Assembly (NCBI GenBank): GCA_910585265.1
Contig: CAJUCA010000005.1
Span: forward strand, 1-54,036
Length of the DNA: 54,036 nt
Direction of reading: 5' to 3'
Source: an uncultured Oscillospiraceae bacterium
Lineage (GTDB): Bacteria > Bacillota > Clostridia > Oscillospirales > Oscillospiraceae
Positions within the stretch are counted from its first letter, which is position 1, and the number at the start of each line of letters is the position of its first letter. Below are positions 37,161 to 45,098 of this stretch, in pieces. The position numbers and the translations under genes are program-made. Below the pieces are notes generated by a model. It was not told the origin of the DNA, ran no database searches, and was given only the letters and a program-made list of their open reading frames with translations.

Positions 37161-39502
37161 GGGGCGGCCCTCCTCTCCTCATTGTATTTTTTCTTTTGTA
37201 GATTTCCAATAGTATAGGCTCCAATCCACCCCGCCGCCGACACCAGCCCCAGGGCGAGGCCGGGGATCAGGCCGGGGGCGGTGTAGCGCAGCTCCACCTG
37301 GCAGGCCCCCTCCGGCAGCTCCACCGTCAAGAAGGCGTCCAGCCAGCGGCCCGTCTCCACCCGCTTCCCGTCCACCCAGGCCGTCCAGCCGTCCTCGGCG
37401 GGGATGGTGGTGCACAGCGTCCGGGGGCCGGACGCCGGGACGGACAGCCGCACCCTGCCGCCCCGCTCCACCGCCGTGACCTCCACGGTGTCCAGCCGCT
37501 CCACGGCGGTGTGGAGGGCGTCCAGATCCAGACACCACGCCGTCCCCGCCCAGGCCCCGCCGTGGCGGACGGTGACCGTCCACTCCTCCCCGGGGGCGGG
37601 CGCGCCCAGGTAGTGGACGGACGCCGCCTCGCTGGAGCCCAGCCAAAGCAGGTGCTCCCCGTTCACCAGAAGCTCCCGCAGGCCCCCGGCGGACAGGTCC
37701 AGGTAGAGGGGCTGTCCATTCCCCGTCAGGCGGAGGGTGGTTTCGCCGGGGGCCGTCTCCACCTCCGCCGCCAGCGGCGCGAAGAGTGCCGTGTCCTCCC
37801 CCAGCAGGGCGGCGTACAGCCCGTCCTGCCGCTGGAAGGGGGTTTCCCCCGCCAGGGGCCGTCCCCCGTCCCCAGCCAGGAACGCCAGGGGCAGCACGTC
37901 CGGGTTCCTCCAAAGGGTCAGCTCCCCCGCCTGGGCCAGCGGCTCATATCCGGTTGGCATACCGGCCCCGCTGATCACGTACTTTACGCCGAACAGCGCG
38001 TCGGTGGCCGGGGTGGAGCCGTAGTAGGCGCACCACATCCAGGTCTGGGCGTGGCCCAGCTGCCGGGTGATCCGGTTCACATCGTAGTTGTAGAGGCTGC
38101 TGTAGTGGGTGATCCCCGGGTAGCCGAAGGACAGGGGGCTGTTGTGGCCCCGGTCCTCCGCCGCCCCCAGGCGGAAGAACCGCCCGTCCCCGTCGGCGTA
38201 AGCCGCCTTCACCAGGGCGGCGTTATCTGCGTAGTAGGCCCGGTAGGCGGCATAGGAGTCACAGCCAAACTGCCCCATCAGCCCCGACAGAATCCCCAGG
38301 GTATTGAATCCAAGCTCCATTACCGTCAGGCATACCAACGCCCCGGCGGCGGCGCGGGTGAGCCCCTCCCCCTTCCGCCGCCGCAGGCCCTTCAGAAGCT
38401 GGCCCAGGGCGGGGGCGGCCAGATAGAGCAGGGTGAAGGACACCACAAAGGAGTACCGGAAGGGGAACCAGTTGGGCCGCTGGAACAGGTGCCACGCCTT
38501 GTCCAGGGGGGACAGCAGCAGGGACGCGGCCAGTACCGCCAGCAGGCCGCCGTTTGCCAGCTTCTCCCGCCGGGAGAACCGGGGGAGGAGAAAGTATGCC
38601 GCCGCCAGCACCAGGGCGGCGGAGCCGCAGAACAGATAGACGGCGGATCCGCTGGCGATGGAGCGGTACTGCCCCGGGCGGAGCTGGGACAGGATGTCCA
38701 GCGGCGTGCAGGCCAGCAGGCCGGGATAGTCCACATTGCCGCCGCTGAATTTGCCGTTGAACATGGACAGGAAGGTGGGCAGCCACAGCCACGCCGTCAG
38801 CCCCAGGGCGCAGGCCGCCCCGCCGAAAAACCGGGCGGCGATCCGGCCCAGCTCCCTCCCCTTGGGCCGCAGGACGTACAGCCGGGCGCACAGGTACAGG
38901 GCGCAGAATATGCCGATCATGTAGGAGATGTACCAGGTGGACACAAAGCACAGGGCCAGGGCCACAACGAATGGCCCCGCCCCCCGGCCCGCCAGAATCC
39001 GCTCCAGGGCCAGCAGGATCAGGGGGAGCCAGATCACCCCGTCCAGCCACATGATGCAGATGGCGTACACGGCGTTGTAGGACATGAGGGCGTAGCACAC
39101 CGAGGCGAACACCGCCGCCCCGTCCCCCAGGGGATACCGCCGCCGGATGAAAAGGCAGAAGGCCAGCCCCGCCAGGGCGATCTTCAGCACCGCCAGGAAC
39201 AGCAGGCCCACCGGCATGGCCTCGTTGGGCACCAGCAGCGTCAGCAGCGACAGGGGGCTGGACACGTAGTAGGAAAACACCCCAACGTAGGCCGTGCCCA
39301 GGGCCTTGCTCCAGGAGAAAAAGAGATCCCCGTTTTTCAGGGCGCAGAAAAACTCCACGTACTGGGTGGACATATCGGAGATGAGGATGGTGTTGTCCCC
39401 GAAGGGGGCCATGCCCAGGGCGGCGGACACCGCCAGCATCACCAGCCCCGGAAGGAGGAAGGACAGGGCCGGGGCCGCCCAGCGTTCAGTCCGCTCCTTC
39501 AT
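37157..39502 (-). CDS. YfhO family multispanning membrane protein
   Basis: 781 residues with a dozen or so membrane helices in the first 520 residues and a large extracytoplasmic C-terminal part. Features of the YfhO/GT-C-like family: SDMSTQYVEFFCALKNG near the N-terminus, SPLSLLTLLVP, and NWFPFRYSFVVSF. In Bacillus, YfhO-type proteins modify lipoteichoic or cell-wall polymers with sugars from undecaprenyl carriers. The overlapping GT2 gene upstream (17 nt) likely makes that lipid-linked sugar donor. Confidence 0.9.
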   Translation of the reverse strand: MKERTERWAAPALSFLLPGLVMLAVSAALGMAPFGDNTILISDMSTQYVEFFCALKNGDLFFSWSKALGTAYVGVFSYYVSSPLSLLTLLVPNEAMPVGLLFLAVLKIALAGLAFCLFIRRRYPLGDGAAVFASVCYALMSYNAVYAICIMWLDGVIWLPLILLALERILAGRGAGPFVVALALCFVSTWYISYMIGIFCALYLCARLYVLRPKGRELGRIAARFFGGAACALGLTAWLWLPTFLSMFNGKFSGGNVDYPGLLACTPLDILSQLRPGQYRSIASGSAVYLFCGSAALVLAAAYFLLPRFSRREKLANGGLLAVLAASLLLSPLDKAWHLFQRPNWFPFRYSFVVSFTLLYLAAPALGQLLKGLRRRKGEGLTRAAAGALVCLTVMELGFNTLGILSGLMGQFGCDSYAAYRAYYADNAALVKAAYADGDGRFFRLGAAEDRGHNSPLSFGYPGITHYSSLYNYDVNRITRQLGHAQTWMWCAYYGSTPATDALFGVKYVISGAGMPTGYEPLAQAGELTLWRNPDVLPLAFLAGDGGRPLAGETPFQRQDGLYAALLGEDTALFAPLAAEVETAPGETTLRLTGNGQPLYLDLSAGGLRELLVNGEHLLWLGSSEAASVHYLGAPAPGEEWTVTVRHGGAWAGTAWCLDLDALHTAVERLDTVEVTAVERGGRVRLSVPASGPRTLCTTIPAEDGWTAWVDGKRVETGRWLDAFLTVELPEGACQVELRYTAPGLIPGLALGLVSAAGWIGAYTIGNLQKKKYNEERRAAP

Positions 39503-40436
39503 GGCCGTCCCCTCCCCCGCTGTCCCGCAGGAGGTAGACGGGCCGCCCCTTCACCTCCAGGTAGGTCTTGGCCAGGTACTGGCCCACGATTCCGATGCAA
39601 AAAAGCTGGATGCCCGCCAGAAAGAGGATGATGCACACCAGCGAGGGCCAGCCGAAGGCACTGCCGCCCCAGATCAGCTGCCGCGCGATGACAAAGAGGA
39701 TGGCGAAAAACGCCACCGCGCAGAACACCAGCCCCAGCACCGATGCCATCGCCAGCGGCACGGTGGAGAAGGCGGTGATGCCGTCCAGGGCGTACACCAG
39801 CAGCTTGAAGAAGGACCACTTGCTCTCCCCGGCGGCCCGCTCCACGTTCTCCGTCTCCACCCATTTGGTGCGGAAGCCCACCCAGGAGAAGATCCCCTTG
39901 GAAAAGCGGTTATACTCCGTCACCCGGAGCACCGCGTCCGCCATCTGCCGGGTCATGAGGCGGTAATCCCGCGCCCCGTCCACAATCTCGGTCCTGCTCA
40001 TTTTGTTGATGAGCCGGTAAAACTGCCGGGCGAACCAGGACCGGATGGGCGGCTCCCCCTTCCGGTCCACCCGGCGGACGGCGGCGCAGTCGAACCCCCC
40101 GCCCCGGACAATCCGGAGCAGCTCCGGCAGGAGGGCGGGCGGGTCCTGGAGGTCGGCGTCCATCACCGCCACGTAGTCCCCCCGGGCGTGCTCCAGCCCG
40201 GCGAACAGGGCCGCCTCCTTGCCGAAGTTCCGGGACAGGGCCAGCCAGCGCACCCGCCCATCCCGCGCCGCCAGCTCCTTCAGGGCGGCCAGGGTGCCGT
40301 CCCGGGAGCCGTCGTCCACGAAGATAAACTCCACCGCCGCCTCCAGTCCGGCGCACACGGCGGCGGTCTCGGCGTAAAACCGGGCCAGTCCGGCCTCCTC
40401 GTTCCAGCAGGGGACCACGATGCTGAGCAGTTCCAT
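39486..40436 (-). CDS. GtrB-like family 2 glycosyltransferase with C-terminal membrane helices
   Basis: 316 residues from the ATG at 40436 (AAGGAGG upstream; an earlier in-frame ATG at 40487 lies across the promoter). GT-A domain: LSIVVPCWNEEAGL, FIFVDDGSRDGT, ALSRNFGKEAALFAGLEHA and the metal site VAVMDADLQDPP. It ends with two membrane helices (about 215-290). This type transfers glucose or similar to undecaprenyl phosphate. It is the first gene of the operon and works naturally with YfhO. Confidence 0.92.
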   Translation of the reverse strand: MELLSIVVPCWNEEAGLARFYAETAAVCAGLEAAVEFIFVDDGSRDGTLAALKELAARDGRVRWLALSRNFGKEAALFAGLEHARGDYVAVMDADLQDPPALLPELLRIVRGGGFDCAAVRRVDRKGEPPIRSWFARQFYRLINKMSRTEIVDGARDYRLMTRQMADAVLRVTEYNRFSKGIFSWVGFRTKWVETENVERAAGESKWSFFKLLVYALDGITAFSTVPLAMASVLGLVFCAVAFFAILFVIARQLIWGGSAFGWPSLVCIILFLAGIQLFCIGIVGQYLAKTYLEVKGRPVYLLRDSGGGDGHEGAD

Positions 40437-40477
40437 GGGATGGCCTCCTTTCCCGGTGTCGCAGTCGTAATTGAAAT

Positions 40478-40506
40478 ATTTTACCACGGCCTGTCCCGGC
40501 TGTCAA
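40478..40506 (-). promoter_or_regulatory. Promoter of the GT2-yfhO-yfbR operon
   Basis: Minus strand TTGACA (40506-40501), 17 bp, TAAAAT (40483-40478). Confidence 0.8.
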
Positions 40507-40531
40507 ATGGGGGAACTTTTTTCCAGGCAGC

Positions 40532-40560
40532 TTGCGCCCCGCCGGGGAATATGGTATCAT
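40532..40560 (+). promoter_or_regulatory. Promoter of the DUF3788 gene
   Basis: TTGCGC (40532-40537), 17 bp, TATCAT (40555-40560), divergent from the GT2 promoter with 25 bp between the -35 boxes. Confidence 0.7.
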
Positions 40561-40596
40561 CGGCGGGACAGCCTGTCACAGAAAGGAGCCCGCCCC

Positions 40597-41016
40597 ATGA
40601 TCGACCCGCAAGACAAAGACACCCGTCCCACCCTGGAGGAGCTGGCTGAGTACGTGGGGAATCCCCTGTTCCCCCGCTTCTGCCGGGAGATCAAGGACAC
40701 GTACCAGTGCCGGGAGACCATCGAATACAGCCGCTGCGGCCTGGAGCCGGGCTGGAACGTCAAATTCAAGAAGTCGGGGAAGGCCCTGTGCACCCTGTAC
40801 CTGCGGGAGGGCTTTTTCACCGCCATGGTGGTGGTGGGCCGGAAGGAGCAGGAGGCGGTGGAGGCCGCCCTGCCCCAGGCCACCGGCCGCCTGCGGGCCG
40901 TCTACCAGCAGACCCGGGCCTGCAACGGGCAGCGGTGGCTGATGCTCGACCTGGAGGACCAGGACGGCCTGTACCAGGATGTGCTCCGCCTGATCCAGAT
41001 CCGGACGGGCCGCTGA
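40597..41016 (+). CDS. DUF3788 family protein
   Basis: 139 residues from the ATG at 40597 (GAAAGGAG upstream). The family pattern includes RPTLEELAEYVGNPLF, then Y-x-x-GWNVKFKKSGKALCTLY and the C-terminal WLMLDLEDQDGLYQDVLRLI. DUF3788 proteins are cytosolic, about 140 residues, and of unknown function. It has its own promoter and is followed by a large palindromic element. Confidence 0.85.
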   Translation: MIDPQDKDTRPTLEELAEYVGNPLFPRFCREIKDTYQCRETIEYSRCGLEPGWNVKFKKSGKALCTLYLREGFFTAMVVVGRKEQEAVEAALPQATGRLRAVYQQTRACNGQRWLMLDLEDQDGLYQDVLRLIQIRTGR

Positions 41017-41044
41017 CGCCCCCGCCGGAAAGGGGCGGCAAAGG

Positions 41045-41262
41045 GCCGGAGCCAAAAGGCTCCGGCCCTGAGACTGTCGAAAAAGCCGCTTCTGTTTCGA
41101 TGGCGGGAAGGAAGATAGTGTGAAAGAACCCCAGGAGGGGTGTCTTTCACGTTCAATCAACGACTTTTTTGAACGTTCTTTGTTCCAAAAAGTCGCGCTC
41201 AGCGGGGCGAAAAGACTTTTTCGGCACGCTGAGGCCGGAGCCTTTGGCTCCGGCCTTTTCTG
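41045..41262. repeat. Large palindromic element with hairpin-bearing ends (about 218 bp)
   Basis: Each end carries a CCGGAGCC / GGCTCCGG hairpin (41048-41066 and 41239-41256). The arms continue inward as imperfect inverted repeats, GTCGAAAAAGCC on the left and CCGAAAAAGTC on the inverse of the right. There is no coding potential. Part of its left arm recurs at 31024-31058. The right hairpin with TTTT can terminate transcription from the DUF3788 gene. Confidence 0.65.
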
Positions 41263-41268
41263 CGTTTG

Positions 41269-41424
41269 TTACGCGGGAGAGAAGGCGTCCTTCCCCAGGC
41301 CGCACACAGGGCACACCCAGTCGTCGGGAATATCGGCAAAGGCGGTGCCGGGGGCGATGCCGCCGTCGGGATCGCCCACCGCGGGATCGTACTCCCAGCC
41401 GCAGACACAGACGTATTTTTCCAT
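41269..41424 (-). CDS. Rubredoxin with a C-x-C first knuckle
   Basis: 51 residues from the ATG at 41424 (AAGGAG upstream). It matches rubredoxin throughout (YDPAVGDPDGGIAPGTAF, IPDDWVCPVCG) and carries electrons to rubrerythrin and flavodiiron proteins. The first metal knuckle reads C6-V-C8-G rather than the canonical C-x-x-C-G, so one residue is missing. The second knuckle CPVCG is normal. The DNA reads TGT GTC TGC GGC without ambiguity. Iron may still bind with altered geometry. Confidence 0.88.
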   Translation of the reverse strand: MEKYVCVCGWEYDPAVGDPDGGIAPGTAFADIPDDWVCPVCGLGKDAFSPA

Positions 41425-41616
41425 GGATAAAATCTCCTTTTCTTTAGGATACACAGATTATACCCGCCGCCGTCCTCCTTGTCAACCGCTTCGACCAAAC
41501 CCGACCTGCTTTTCCAGCATCTGCGGGCCGCGCCGCGCATAGAACCGGCCGGAATTTCACATCCTTTGCTCATACGGGCGGATTCGGCCCGAGTATATAT
41601 GGAAAGAGGTTACGCC

Positions 41617-42750
41617 ATGAAACGATTGACTGCCCTTGCGCTGGCCCTGCTGTGTCTCGCGCCCGCCCGGGCTTACGCCGCCCCGGCGGAGGTCACGGCC
41701 CCCTCCGCCATTTTGATGGAAAAGACCACCGGAAAGGTTCTGTGCGAGCAGAACGCCGACGCCCAGTACGAGCCCGCCTCCGTCACCAAGGTGATGACGC
41801 TGCTGCTGGTGATGGAGGCCATCGACGGCGGGCGGATGGGCTGGGACGATCTGGTCACCGCCTCCCCCCACGCCATCTCCATGGGCGGCTCCCAGATCTG
41901 GCTGAAGGAAAACGAGCAGATGTCCGTCCGGGACATGGTGAAGGCGGTGACGGTGGTGTCCGCCAACGACTGCGCTGTGGCCCTGGCGGAGCACGTGGCG
42001 GGCAGCGAGGCCGCCTTTGTGGACCGGATGAACGAAAAGGCCCGGGAGCTGGGCATGGAGCGCACCAACTTCGTCAACTGCACCGGACTGCCCGCCCAGG
42101 GCCACCTCACCTGCGCCTACGACATCGCCCTGATGAGCCGGGAGCTGGTGCTCCACCACCCCTCCATCCGGGAGTTCACCACCATCTGGATGGACACGCT
42201 CCGGGACGGGGCCTTCCAGCTGTCCAACACCAACCGGCTGATCTTCTACTACGAGGGGGCCACCGGGCTGAAAACCGGGTTCACCGACACCGCGCTGTAC
42301 TGCCTGTCCGCCACGGCGGAGCGGGATGGCATGGAGCTCATTGCCGTGGTGATGCACGCCCCCAGCTCCAACGACCGCTTTGACAGCGCGAAGGCCCTGC
42401 TGAACTACGGCTTCGCCAACTACGCCATCACCCCGGTGTACCCGGAGCAGGCGGTGCCCCCGGTGCCCGTGCTGCTGGGGACCAGGGACACCGTCCAGCC
42501 CGTGACGGCCCGGGAGTGCTCCATCCTGCTGGAGAAGGGCAAGGCGGGGACGGTGACCACCCAGATGGAGCTGGCGGACAGCGTGGAGGCCCCGGTGGAG
42601 GCGGGCCAGAAGCTGGGGGAGCTGAAGGTGCTGGTGGACGGGGAGCAGGTGGACGCCATCGACCTGGTGGCGGCGGACGAGGTGCCCCGGCTGGGCTTCG
42701 GGGGGATCCTGAAGCGGTTCCTCAACACCCTGTTTTTGCAGGAGGCGTAA
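41617..42750 (+). CDS. dacF: D-alanyl-D-alanine carboxypeptidase, DacF type
   Basis: 377 residues from the ATG at 41617 (AAGAGG upstream). Signal peptide about 1-21 (ALALALLCLAPARAYA). The penicillin-binding motifs are S55-V-T-K, S115-A-N and K219-T-G. A PBP5-like C-terminal beta domain follows, and the terminal RFLNTLFLQEA may form an amphipathic anchor. It trims the last D-alanine of peptidoglycan pentapeptides. In spore formers DacF adjusts cortex cross-linking. A 20-nt repeat begins at its stop codon. Confidence 0.88.
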   Translation: MKRLTALALALLCLAPARAYAAPAEVTAPSAILMEKTTGKVLCEQNADAQYEPASVTKVMTLLLVMEAIDGGRMGWDDLVTASPHAISMGGSQIWLKENEQMSVRDMVKAVTVVSANDCAVALAEHVAGSEAAFVDRMNEKARELGMERTNFVNCTGLPAQGHLTCAYDIALMSRELVLHHPSIREFTTIWMDTLRDGAFQLSNTNRLIFYYEGATGLKTGFTDTALYCLSATAERDGMELIAVVMHAPSSNDRFDSAKALLNYGFANYAITPVYPEQAVPPVPVLLGTRDTVQPVTARECSILLEKGKAGTVTTQMELADSVEAPVEAGQKLGELKVLVDGEQVDAIDLVAADEVPRLGFGGILKRFLNTLFLQEA

Positions 42751-42768
42751 GCCTTCCCCCCACAGGGG
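42749..42768. repeat. Short repeat AAGCCTTCCCCCCACAGGGG, copy 2
   Basis: Identical to 12806-12825. Its first two bases are the last two of the dacF TAA stop, and with the following GCAAGGCT it forms a hairpin. Confidence 0.65.
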
Positions 42769-42778
42769 CAAGGCTGAA

Positions 42779-42809
42779 ACGGCCCGCCCGGATCGCCCGG
42801 GCGGGCCGT
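42779..42809. terminator. Terminator between dacF and murC
   Basis: ACGGCCCGCCCGG / CCCGGGCGGGCCGT between two converging genes. Confidence 0.8.
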
Positions 42810-42812
42810 CTG

Positions 42813-44195
42813 TTATTCCGCGTCCTTGACCAGGGCCTCCCCAGCCAGGTAAATATCCCCGGCCCCCACCGTCAGGAGCAAATCCCCCGGCCGGGCAATC
42901 TCCCGCAGCTTCTCCGTCACGTCCGCCAGGGTGGGGCAGTAGACGCTGCCCGGGATCTTTGCCGCCAGATCCGCCGACGAGATGCCGATGTCGTTATCCT
43001 CCCGGGCGGCGAAGATCTCCGCCAGGAGGGTCACGTCGGGCCGCTTCAGCACCTCCACGAAGTCGTCAAACAGCTCGTGGGTGCGGGTATAGGTGTGGGG
43101 CTGGAAGGCGCACACCACCCGCTGGTGGCCCAGGGCCGCCGCCGTGTCGAACAGGGTGGCCAGCTCCCCGGGATGGTGGGCGTAGTCGTCGCACAGCTCC
43201 GCGCCGTGGAACGTCCCCTTGTACTCAAACCGCCGCCCGGGCAGGCGGAAGTCCCGCATCCCGTCCTCCACCGCCTTGCCGGGGATGTCCAGGGCGATGG
43301 CCGCCGCCGCCGCGGCGATGGCGTTTTTCACGTTATGGGTCCCCGGCACCGACAGATCCAGGTGGGCGTACTTCTCCCCCTGATAGATCACGTCGAAGGA
43401 GCCGAAGCCGTGATCCATGGTGAGGTTCGCCCCGTGGACGTCCCCCGCCTCCACCCCGAAGGTGAGCACGGGCCGGGTCTCCCCCTCCAGCACCCGCATG
43501 GTGTTTTCGTCCTCGCAGTTGGCCACGATGAGGCCGTTTTCCGGCACCCGGTCGGCAAATTTGCGGAAGGAACGCTCCACATCCTCCAGATCCTTGAAGA
43601 AATCCAGGTGGTCGGCCTCCACATTCAAAATCACCGCCACCGTGGGGTAGAAGGACAAGAAGGAATTGCAGTATTCGCAGGACTCCAAAATGATGGTGTC
43701 CCCATGCCCCACCCGGTGGCAGGCCTCCAGCAGGGGCAGGGTGCCGCCGATCATCACCGTGGGGTCCGCCTGGGCCGCCATAAAGATGTGGGTGCACATG
43801 GAGGTGGTGGTGGTTTTCCCGTGGGTGCCGGAGATGCACAGGGCGTTCTTGTACCCCCGCATGATGGCTCCCCAGGCCTGGGCCCGCTCAAAGACGGGGA
43901 TGCCCCCCTTTAGGGCGGCGGCGATCTCGGGGTTGCCGTCGTGGACGGCGGCGGTGCGCACCACGCAGTCCGCCCCCTGGACGCTCTCGGGCAGGTGCCC
44001 GATGACCACCTCGATCCCCAGCTTCCGCAGGTGGAGCACCGTCGCGCTCTCCCTCTGGTCGGAGCCGGTGACCGCCACCCCCGCCCCGTGGAGCACCTCC
44101 GCCAGGGACGCCATGGACACACCGCCTATGCCCACCAGATGGGCCCGCTTCCCCGGGCGCAGATAGTCCCGGATATTCCTCGTTTCCATACTCAT
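42813..44195 (-). CDS. murC: UDP-N-acetylmuramate--L-alanine ligase
   Basis: 460 residues from the ATG at 44195; ATG 44189, two codons on, is also possible given GGACGAGGAA. Mur ligase features: N-terminal AHLVGIGGVSMASLAEVL for UDP binding, the ATP loop CISGTHGKTTTTSMC, LESCEYCNSFL, and the C-terminal domain with DDYAHHPGEL and FQPHTYTRT. It adds the first amino acid of the peptidoglycan stem peptide in the cytosol. It is alone rather than in a dcw cluster. Confidence 0.95.
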   Translation of the reverse strand: MSMETRNIRDYLRPGKRAHLVGIGGVSMASLAEVLHGAGVAVTGSDQRESATVLHLRKLGIEVVIGHLPESVQGADCVVRTAAVHDGNPEIAAALKGGIPVFERAQAWGAIMRGYKNALCISGTHGKTTTTSMCTHIFMAAQADPTVMIGGTLPLLEACHRVGHGDTIILESCEYCNSFLSFYPTVAVILNVEADHLDFFKDLEDVERSFRKFADRVPENGLIVANCEDENTMRVLEGETRPVLTFGVEAGDVHGANLTMDHGFGSFDVIYQGEKYAHLDLSVPGTHNVKNAIAAAAAAIALDIPGKAVEDGMRDFRLPGRRFEYKGTFHGAELCDDYAHHPGELATLFDTAAALGHQRVVCAFQPHTYTRTHELFDDFVEVLKRPDVTLLAEIFAAREDNDIGISSADLAAKIPGSVYCPTLADVTEKLREIARPGDLLLTVGAGDIYLAGEALVKDAE

Positions 44196-44368
44196 TTCCT
44201 CGTCCTTCCAAAGCCCCCGCCCCCGGCGGGACGGCTGAAAAAGCTCCATTTTCAACGTAATTTTACCAAATAGCAACTCATTATACAATGGGCCGCGGAA
44301 AATTGCAACCTGTAAATCATTATAAGCGGGCGGGGCGGAATTTAGACGGGGCGGACGGGCCGTTTCCC

Positions 44369-44407
44369 CAAAAAATCCGGCTCCGGCGGCAGTGCCGCCG
44401 GAGCCGG
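44369..44407 (-). terminator. Terminator of the DUF2461/VanW operon
   Basis: CCGGCTCCGGCGGC / GCCGCCGGAGCCGG with a 3-nt loop, followed on the minus strand by six T residues. The rest of the roughly 200 bp up to murC shows no gene. Confidence 0.9.
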
Positions 44408-44414
44408 AACCGGA

Positions 44415-45095
44415 TCAGGTGGGTTCCCTGGGATCGGGGTCGGCCCAGAGGGTGGAAAAATAGTCGTAATACGGCATGAGGAAGGCGAAGCCCTCCGTCA
44501 GGCGGTCCGCCAGGGCCGGGGTGTAGATCACCTCGGCCAGCCCCTCCTCGTGGCCGATGGACAGGGACTTCTTATTGTACCACAGGGACAGCCTCTCCTC
44601 CCCGCAGGGCTTGGGCCGCTTGTAGTCCGGCCCCTGAAGGACAAACTCGTCCTGCCTCGCCAGGGCGTTGTGCAGCTTCAGCAGAGGCCTGGGATTGCTG
44701 TCGATGCGGACCCGGTGCTTCTCCATGGTGAGGGCGGGGGCGTCCCAGAAGCCCATGCCATAGCTCCAGCCCTCCGGGGCCAGCTCGAACCAGAACACCG
44801 GGTGCCCGCCGGACTCGTTCCCGAACCGGAACAGGGACAGCCACAGGTGATCCTTATACGGCCCCCGGCCGAACAGCCGCCGGGCGTCCCGGTAGATCCG
44901 GGACACCTTCAAATTCAGCCCGCACTTGGGGAACCGCTCCAGCAGGGCGGCCTGCACCTGACTGCCCAGCTCCTTCATGGGGGCCAGGAAGCAGGCCTGG
45001 TACTCCGCCTTGTGCGCCTCGAACCAGGGCCGCTCGTTGTTGAAGCGGATGCCCCACATGAAGTCCACCGTCTGCTGGGAAAAGCCCTCGAACAT
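44415..45095 (-). CDS. DUF2461 family protein
   Basis: 226 residues. Typical features: FMWGIRFNNERPWFEAHKAEY near the N-terminus, ISRIYRDAR-type segment (VSRIYRDARRLFGRGPYKDHLW), WFELAPEGWSYGMGFW and a C-terminal EVIYTPALADRL. The family is widespread with unknown function. It starts 3 nt after the VanW gene stop and shares its terminator. Confidence 0.9.
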   Translation of the reverse strand: MFEGFSQQTVDFMWGIRFNNERPWFEAHKAEYQACFLAPMKELGSQVQAALLERFPKCGLNLKVSRIYRDARRLFGRGPYKDHLWLSLFRFGNESGGHPVFWFELAPEGWSYGMGFWDAPALTMEKHRVRIDSNPRPLLKLHNALARQDEFVLQGPDYKRPKPCGEERLSLWYNKKSLSIGHEEGLAEVIYTPALADRLTEGFAFLMPYYDYFSTLWADPDPREPT

Positions 45096-45098
45096 GGC

